From Rhynchosporium graminicola (lineage: Eukaryota; Ascomycota; Leotiomycetes; Helotiales; Ploettnerulaceae), in assembly GCA_900074885.1 (NCBI GenBank), contig FJUW01000012.1, positions 310,001 to 374,000 on the forward strand: a DNA stretch of 64,000 bases, given 5' to 3'. The notes beneath the pieces were generated by a model that saw nothing but the letters and a program-made list of their open reading frames with translations, had not been told where the DNA came from and searched no databases. This document shows positions 58,731 to 64,000 of the stretch, piece by piece. Position 1 is the stretch's first letter. Each line of letters begins with the position of its first letter. Position numbers and translations under genes: made by a program.

Positions 58731-59861
58731 ATGGTTCAATCGAAGTCCCTCATCCTAACCAAGCACCCCGTCGGTCTCCCAATCCCAGGTCAAGACCTCA
58801 TCGTCCAATCCTCAGAATTCGACCTCTCAGCTCCTCCACCACCAGGCGGCGTAGTCCTCAAGCTGAACTACATCTCCTATGACCCCTACCAGCGGGGACG
58901 AATGCGCCCAGCTGGATCAGGTTACATGAGCGGCTTCCAACTCAACGAACCGCTCGACAATAACGCCATCAGTACCATCGTCACATCAGATAATCCCCGC
59001 TTCAAAAAAGGCGACGTCGTCATCGGCTATGCTAAATTCTCTGAATATCAGACTGTCGATAAAATTCGATCTGATAAGGAAGAACCAGTTGGCGGTTTGA
59101 GCCATCTTGATAATCCTTTGGGACTCGATGAGAAGATCTTCCTTGGTGGATTGGGAATGAGTGGATTGACTGCTTACTCGAGTTTCTACGAGATTGGGAA
59201 GCCGAAGAAGGGAGAGGTTATCTTCATCTCGGCTGCTAGTGGTGCTGTGGGTCAGATCGTTGGACAGCTGGCGAAGAGAGAGGGGTTGTTGGTTATTGGG
59301 AGTGTGGGAAGTGAGAAGAAATTGGACTTCATCAAGGGGAAGTTGGGTTTTGATGAGGGATTCAACTATAAAAGTGAGGATGCCGAGGGCGCATTGCGGA
59401 GGATTTTGAAGAGACTTGGGAAGGAGGGTATTGATATTTATTATGACAATGTTGGCGGAGAGCAACTGGATGCGGCTATTGCTACTGCTTCTACCTGGGC
59501 GAGGATCGGTAAGTGCTTTGGCGACCTTCCTTGATGTACTTGAGTATACTCACATTTAACAGTCTCTTGTGGGAGTGTCTCGCAGTCTAGCAAGAAGCCT
59601 GAAGATATTCACGGCATCAAGAACATGCCGATGGTGACAGGCAAGCGGCTCAATATTCGTGGCTTCATTGTCTTCGACCCCGATTTCGGACCAAAGTACA
59701 GAGAGGAACATCAAAAGAATGTGCAAAAGTGGATCAAAGATAACGAGATCACGATTCAAATGGAGGTGACTGATGGTATTGACAAGTCTGCTGAAGGCTT
59801 GGTGGGAATGTTGAAAGGAGATAATTTCGGCAAAGCCGTGTTGAAAGTTGCGGATCTCTAG
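58731..59861 (+). CDS. NADP-dependent MDR reductase (prostaglandin/alkenal reductase type)
   Basis: This medium-chain dehydrogenase/reductase belongs to the zinc-free leukotriene B4 12-hydroxydehydrogenase / double-bond-reductase branch, which reduces alpha,beta-unsaturated carbonyls with NADPH (cytosol). Exons 58731-59508 and 59563-59861 flank a 54-nt intron (GTAAGT ... ACAG) with a split Val codon; 358 residues, normal length. Family blocks: VVLKLNYISYDPYQRGRM (about 41-58), LGGLGMSGLTAYSSFYEIG (138-156) and the nucleotide-binding ISAASGAVGQIVGQLAK (166-182). IDIYYDNVGGEQLDAAI and VSCGSVSQ follow, then RLNIRGFIVFD near the C-terminus. Catalytic zinc ligands of alcohol dehydrogenases are absent, as expected. 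No defect seen. The natural substrate cannot be told. Confidence 0.94.
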
Positions 59862-60982
59862 CCTGCTGGAAGACTTTAACGAATGTTTAAATACTTGAGT
59901 GATCAAGGGAAAAACCGCTTCCCGCGAATAGCTTGACAGCTACTTGTCCCTGCGTTGATCTCTTGGCTTTGTTTGGTGATATCGCTTAGCTGAAGTTCTT
60001 ATCTCCATAGACAATGGTCTACAATCCTTGCTCTGCAGAGTTCGTAGCCTTTTCAGTGAGGTCGACAAGACTTTGCAATCACACTAAAAACCCCACTTCT
60101 TGCAGAATCAGAACTGCTGTAAATCTTCCTTAATTCGAGGCTCGTGCTCATGAGGAAGGTAAACTTTACCAATCAGACTCTTCATCATGGTCATTACCTA
60201 TTCCGTACCGTGATTTGGTATACTCCCTATACGCAGGCCACAGCCAGCCATCTCCAAGTCAATGTACCCCAAAATCCTTTCAGTTGACTGCTCAACCAGA
60301 ATATGCTCTCCACATAGGTCTGCATGGGGCGTCGCAACTTCTTGATCGTCTGCTAACTGTTGGCGGTAAAGATCAAGGAGCTCTTTCTAATTGAAAAAGG
60401 GAAAAAGCCCTCCTGGCCACATCAGCTACTAAACAGTCATTGAAAGCTGCTTCCGCAACATAGGGGCCCTGAAAAATTGCTATTGTTGAGACCATGTGAC
60501 ACGCTGGCCCCCAGCACAAGACCCACTAAAAGACTGGCTGGGGAGAAGTAGGGACGAAGTGCCTGAAGACATCTCTAAAGATCGGCCTGAGCAGCTTTAT
60601 GTACTTCTTTCTTCATACTAGACCCCGTGTCGTTGAGTTAAGCGGTCTGTTTACGACGACGTATGACGGGATAGTGGAGTGCTCATTTTTAAAGACGATC
60701 GAGTAGATTGAGGCAGTTTAAGAGGCTGATCTAATTGATCAGAATCTTACTTCAGGTATGGCGTAATATGGTTTGGTACGGCTGAGGCGTAAGCTGTACG
60801 AGATGAGAAATGGGAAATTCCTGTTAGTTTATGCTCGCTTTGCACTTCCTTCCTGCGAACCTCACGATACGTCCCGAGTAAGTTCTAAGCCATCGTCACA
60901 ACATGTTTCCTGCTGCCAAACCCCAGTTTGTGCTTCGAAGGAATACAAATACGGACCGATACTATGTGTTTTGATTCCGATA
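59862..60982. other. Convergent intergenic, no gene seen
   Basis: This is the 3' flanks of the plus-strand MDR gene and the minus-strand flavoprotein gene. No gene, repeat or RNA structure is recognised. A 83-codon frame at 60773 has no motif. Confidence 0.4.
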
Positions 60983-62814
60983 TCAATAGTTGAATTCCTC
61001 GAAGATAACGGTCTTCCCCTCTAACCATTTCAACAACGACGCTCGAAAGGTGGTCCCGGTACACAAATACCATTTCTCGGCCGAGTAGCTCCTTAGATCC
61101 TCGACAGCCATCCTCCTCTTCTCAATTTTTGCTCCTGACGAAAGGAGTTTCATCCACTCTTCAGACTCGGCATTGATATTCCCCGTGATGAACACTGTAG
61201 TGGTTGCAGCAAGACCAGGAATCCGATCAAACGTGTCCATCACAAGTGGAATATCATCTGCTCGATTCGTCCAGAATAGATGTAATCGGGCCAAGTCTAG
61301 ATCTTGATCCTGGGCTAGAAGAGGCGTGATGCCAACACCGCCAGCTACAAAAGCAATATTCTCTCCTTCTCCCTGCTCGACTTTGAAGTCGCCACCGAAG
61401 CCTTGAATAGGTACCTCGAGCTCGGCTCTGACATTGAATTTGAAGAGATAGTCGGTAACGACTCCCACATTCCGTATCGTGATTTCAAACTGATCGTTTC
61501 CATCTTTTGCGTCCTGGCGCGAAGAGACTGTAAATGTTCTGAGAAAGTCATCGTTTAGACTCTTAGGATCATCATCTCGCATATGACTGTATCCCAAGCC
61601 CAATTCCTCCGCGAAACTCAACGCCACATACTGTCCAGGTTCCCACATGCTTGTCTTAGCCAGATCTGTAATCTTGAAACGAAACGTGGCAATGGTGGGA
61701 GTGATGATCTTTTTGTCAATAAGCTTGGCTTGTATTTGCTTGTCGGTACCTGCAACACCATTTGAAATCTCTGTTGACAAGTACCGTACTGGGGGGTTGT
61801 AAGGAGAAAACTCCCCATCGTGTCCTCTGAAAGCAAGACCATCCTCAACGAATCTCATTGCTTCAACCCTGATCTTCACAGCAAGATTAGAATGCGAAAT
61901 TGCATCTGCGGCGTCCTTGCCAACAAGTATTTCGGTAGTTCCAGTAAGATACAAAACATTTCCGGTCTCGAAATCCGGAATCACTAAGCCAGCTCGAGGG
62001 GTTGTTCTCAAATTTCCAAGTGTCTGATACAGTCGATTTCCTGAGTATTCAGGGTAGATAAGCGTCACTTCTCCTTCCTCGTTCGAGAGTACCCTGACGA
62101 AACCTTGTGGACCTCCGCGATGATTACAATCCATGTCCGACTCGTGGTTCGAGGAGGATATGAAAAAGAGATCTGCTTTGGCGAGAAGAGCGACAGCAGC
62201 TGGCGTTAATAGCAGGTTGCTAGAAATGAGTTTCGGTTTCGGTATGTGAGGTACGATATGCTTCTTATTCAAGTATTTCGGGCAATTCCCTACTCAAGAG
62301 TCAGATGGCATATATCTGAAGTTCACAACCACCCACCTAAACTTTGCTCGATCTTCACGACTAACTGAACCTCGCCGATGCGCTCATCCATGGCAGCAAA
62401 AGCTCCAGCAACCATTCTCCCATACAACTTTACTCGATTCCGTGTCTCCAGGTTTATCGTCAACCCACTGACCATCTTCCCCTTCCCTTGCATCTGCATA
62501 ACCTCTCCATCCGACTTGTCTCCCAACAGCACTTTCACCACAGGATCATGTTCGCGATCGATAGTTGTCCGAACTCCAATGATGCCTTGTGCAATAGCTC
62601 GAGAGAATCCCGCTTCCCCTCCCCACAATGTTGTCCATGGTCGCCCTTCTTCGTCTAGAGTCCCTAGAGCAATCAATGGTGCTCGGATAAGTGTGTTTGA
62701 CGCTTGAGGAGTGAGGTATGGCTGTGTTGGGTTATCTAGGGGCGGGACTCGAAGGAGCTTTTGCATTTCTTGCTCGCCAGTGTGCCAGGCGGTGTCTGCT
62801 TCATAATAGGCCAT
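60983..62814 (-). CDS. Fusion flavoprotein: PNPOx-like split barrel + ferredoxin-NADP reductase-like
   Basis: Two exons (62814-62337, 62289-60983) flank a 47-nt intron (GTGGGT ... GTAG), giving 594 residues. The N-terminal half (about 1-330) is a pyridoxamine-phosphate-oxidase-like FMN-binding domain: AYYEADTAWHTGEQ, FFISSSNHESDMDCNHRGG, FVRVLSNEEGEVTLIYPEYS and GNRLYQTLGNL. The C-terminal half (about 335-594) is a ferredoxin-NADP-reductase-type module: EPGQYVALSF, RTFTVSS (410-416) for FAD, the NAD(P) loop VAGGVGITPLLAQ (474-486), and YLCTGTTFRASLLKWL. Bacterial relatives often add a C-terminal 2Fe-2S ferredoxin; this protein ends before any CxxxxCxxC cluster. It could pass electrons from NAD(P)H to a flavin-bound substrate, but the reaction is unknown. 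No signal peptide. Confidence 0.9.
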
Positions 62815-63524
62815 CTCGTGGAACTATAGTAGGGAGCTAGTTACTTTTCAAGTGTGTTCAGGGAGGCTGCGTGATGTCCATAGGATAAGATTGATATCTG
62901 CATTGAGACATAGAAAAGCACATCTTCATATACTGTAGGAAGGCGCAAGAATGATCATGGGTACTGGGTGTGCGAGTGGCACTTAATAATCCTGCGACTT
63001 GAGCAGCCGGAGCTCAAGACGACATCGCGGGGTTGGCCTTGGCACGCCCTCCCTGGTACAGCATGTTAATACTAAGATAACATCAGACATGGATATTTCG
63101 TCGCACCGTTCTACTCATTCGATCCTCATGTAGGTAGGCTTTTTCAAAGAGTGTTGACATGCACCTTTCTTTAGATTTCACGTTGTTGTTGGTAGTAAAG
63201 TATATATCTTAGGGTCTCGATATCAGGCGAGACTTACATGTAAATGATAGGCATCGATATCCAGACGAGAATCCTACAGAAAATAAGTAGATGTGAAGAA
63301 TTTGGGAAGTATAAAGGATTTGATCGAAGTTTAAGTCCAGCAATATCTCTGTACGTAGTAATGATCTTCGTTTATATACTGTTGACATAGAAATAATACA
63401 AAGCCGTGTTTCTTTTATTATAGTCCGACGGTTTTCAAGAATTTGAATGACCTGTAGATACTCGAGCCATAGTGTATCTAACGCTTCGCAAATGATACAG
63501 TGTCCAGTCTCTGTAACTAGGTCC
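62815..63524. other. Intergenic between flavoprotein and SDR genes
   Basis: This is the upstream region of the flavoprotein gene and the 3' flank of the SDR gene, both on the minus strand. A minus-strand frame (63209-63583) overlaps the SDR end in another frame and is not supported. Confidence 0.45.
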
Positions 63525-64000
63525 TTAGTAAGCCGCTGGGAACTGCCCCAGTCTTCCTCCATCAACAACTGTAATGTTTCCACTCAAGTACCCTCCTGCT
63601 CTACTCGTCATGAAAAGTGCCACACCTGCGATATCCTCCTCGGATCCACTTCTCTCCATAGGACAAATCTCTTTCGGAAGCCCCCCTTCCTGTGTCGGAT
63701 CACCGTTATCAAAGTAAACATTACCATCCGTCATCTCGCTGGGAAATATGCCCGGTGTGATACCATTGACCCGAATCTTATATGGCGTGAAAGTAGTGGC
63801 AAGGACTTTGATGAGATGGTTTGTCCCTGCCTTCGAAGCAGAGTATGAAATTCCTGCCGAGATTTTGCGAGTGAAACCAGCGATCGATGAAGTGACGATA
63901 ATGTTAGATTTCTGCTCCACGTTATTGCGCTTATTGCCCTCGTCTAGGAGTTCCAGGAAAGCTAGTGCAGTGTAGAAAACACCAGACACATTGACATGTG
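63525..64000 (-). CDS. Short-chain dehydrogenase/reductase (5' end outside the window)
   Basis: The C-terminal part of an NAD(P)-dependent SDR; the gene continues beyond the right edge. The visible 157 codons hold HVNVSGVFYTALAFLELL (helix alphaE region, N of the catalytic tetrad in NVSG), NIIVTSSIAGFTRK with the catalytic Ser, SYSASKAGTNHLIKVLA with Tyr-x-x-x-Lys, and IRVNGITPGIFPSEMT, the usual post-catalytic PG motif. GGYLSGNITVVDGGRLGQFPAAY is the typical C-terminus of classical SDRs. The Rossmann TGxxxGxG start is not in the window. The substrate is unknown. It is next to a flavoprotein and near an MDR enzyme. Confidence 0.93.
   Translation of the reverse strand, partial: HVNVSGVFYTALAFLELLDEGNKRNNVEQKSNIIVTSSIAGFTRKISAGISYSASKAGTNHLIKVLATTFTPYKIRVNGITPGIFPSEMTDGNVYFDNGDPTQEGGLPKEICPMERSGSEEDIAGVALFMTSRAGGYLSGNITVVDGGRLGQFPAAY

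Overview
The window is nuclear DNA of a filamentous ascomycete (Pezizomycotina). The evidence is: short GT-AG introns of about 46 to 106 nt with GCTAAT- or CTAAC-like branch points; fungal versions of TFIIH p62/Tfb1, Tim17, MCU and a CYP52-type P450; a lone 5S rRNA gene; and a Ty1/copia retrotransposon whose internal stop codons are mostly former CAG codons, the mark of repeat-induced point mutation (RIP). A Leotiomycetes/Helotiales origin is my impression, not something I could test.

Layout. From 1 to 11.3 kb there is a compact housekeeping block: mitochondrial calcium uniporter (MCU, minus), 2-oxoglutarate dehydrogenase E1 (KGD1, minus), TFIIH subunit Tfb1 (plus, divergent from KGD1) and a conserved fungal protein of unknown function (plus). 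From 11.3 to 32.8 kb lies a gene-poor, AT-rich compartment. It holds a likely transcription-factor relic, a 146-bp MITE-like element, a secreted M43 metalloprotease, a divergent 5S rRNA gene, a possible metallothionein-like microgene, a solo copia LTR, a small broken gene, a degenerate Zn2Cys6-type regulator and a degenerate TauD-type dioxygenase. From 33 to 38.5 kb there are a caleosin, an 85-residue protein and a P450, with tetranucleotide repeats between them. From 42.9 to 48.4 kb sits a full-length but dead copia element (178-bp LTRs, TSD TCTTG, transcribed leftwards). From 51 to 64 kb genes are denser again: a large secreted Asp-rich protein (minus), Tim17 (plus), a small hypothetical protein (minus), an NADP-dependent MDR reductase (plus), a PNPOx-like/ferredoxin-reductase-like fusion flavoprotein (minus) and an SDR that runs off the right edge (minus).

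How the genes relate. MCU, KGD1 and Tim17 are mitochondrial: calcium entry, a calcium-responsive TCA step (established in animals, not shown for fungi here) and protein import. The caleosin (lipid-droplet Ca2+/haem protein) and the CYP52-type P450 (alkane or fatty-acid hydroxylation) lie 3 kb apart and both concern lipid. The last 5 kb holds three unrelated redox enzymes; nothing in the sequence shows that they act together. The 11-32 kb and 42-51 kb segments look like the repeat-rich compartment of a two-compartment fungal genome, with decaying regulator and enzyme genes.

Exon-intron models were built by hand from splice signals and reading-frame continuity. Transcript ends are not known.
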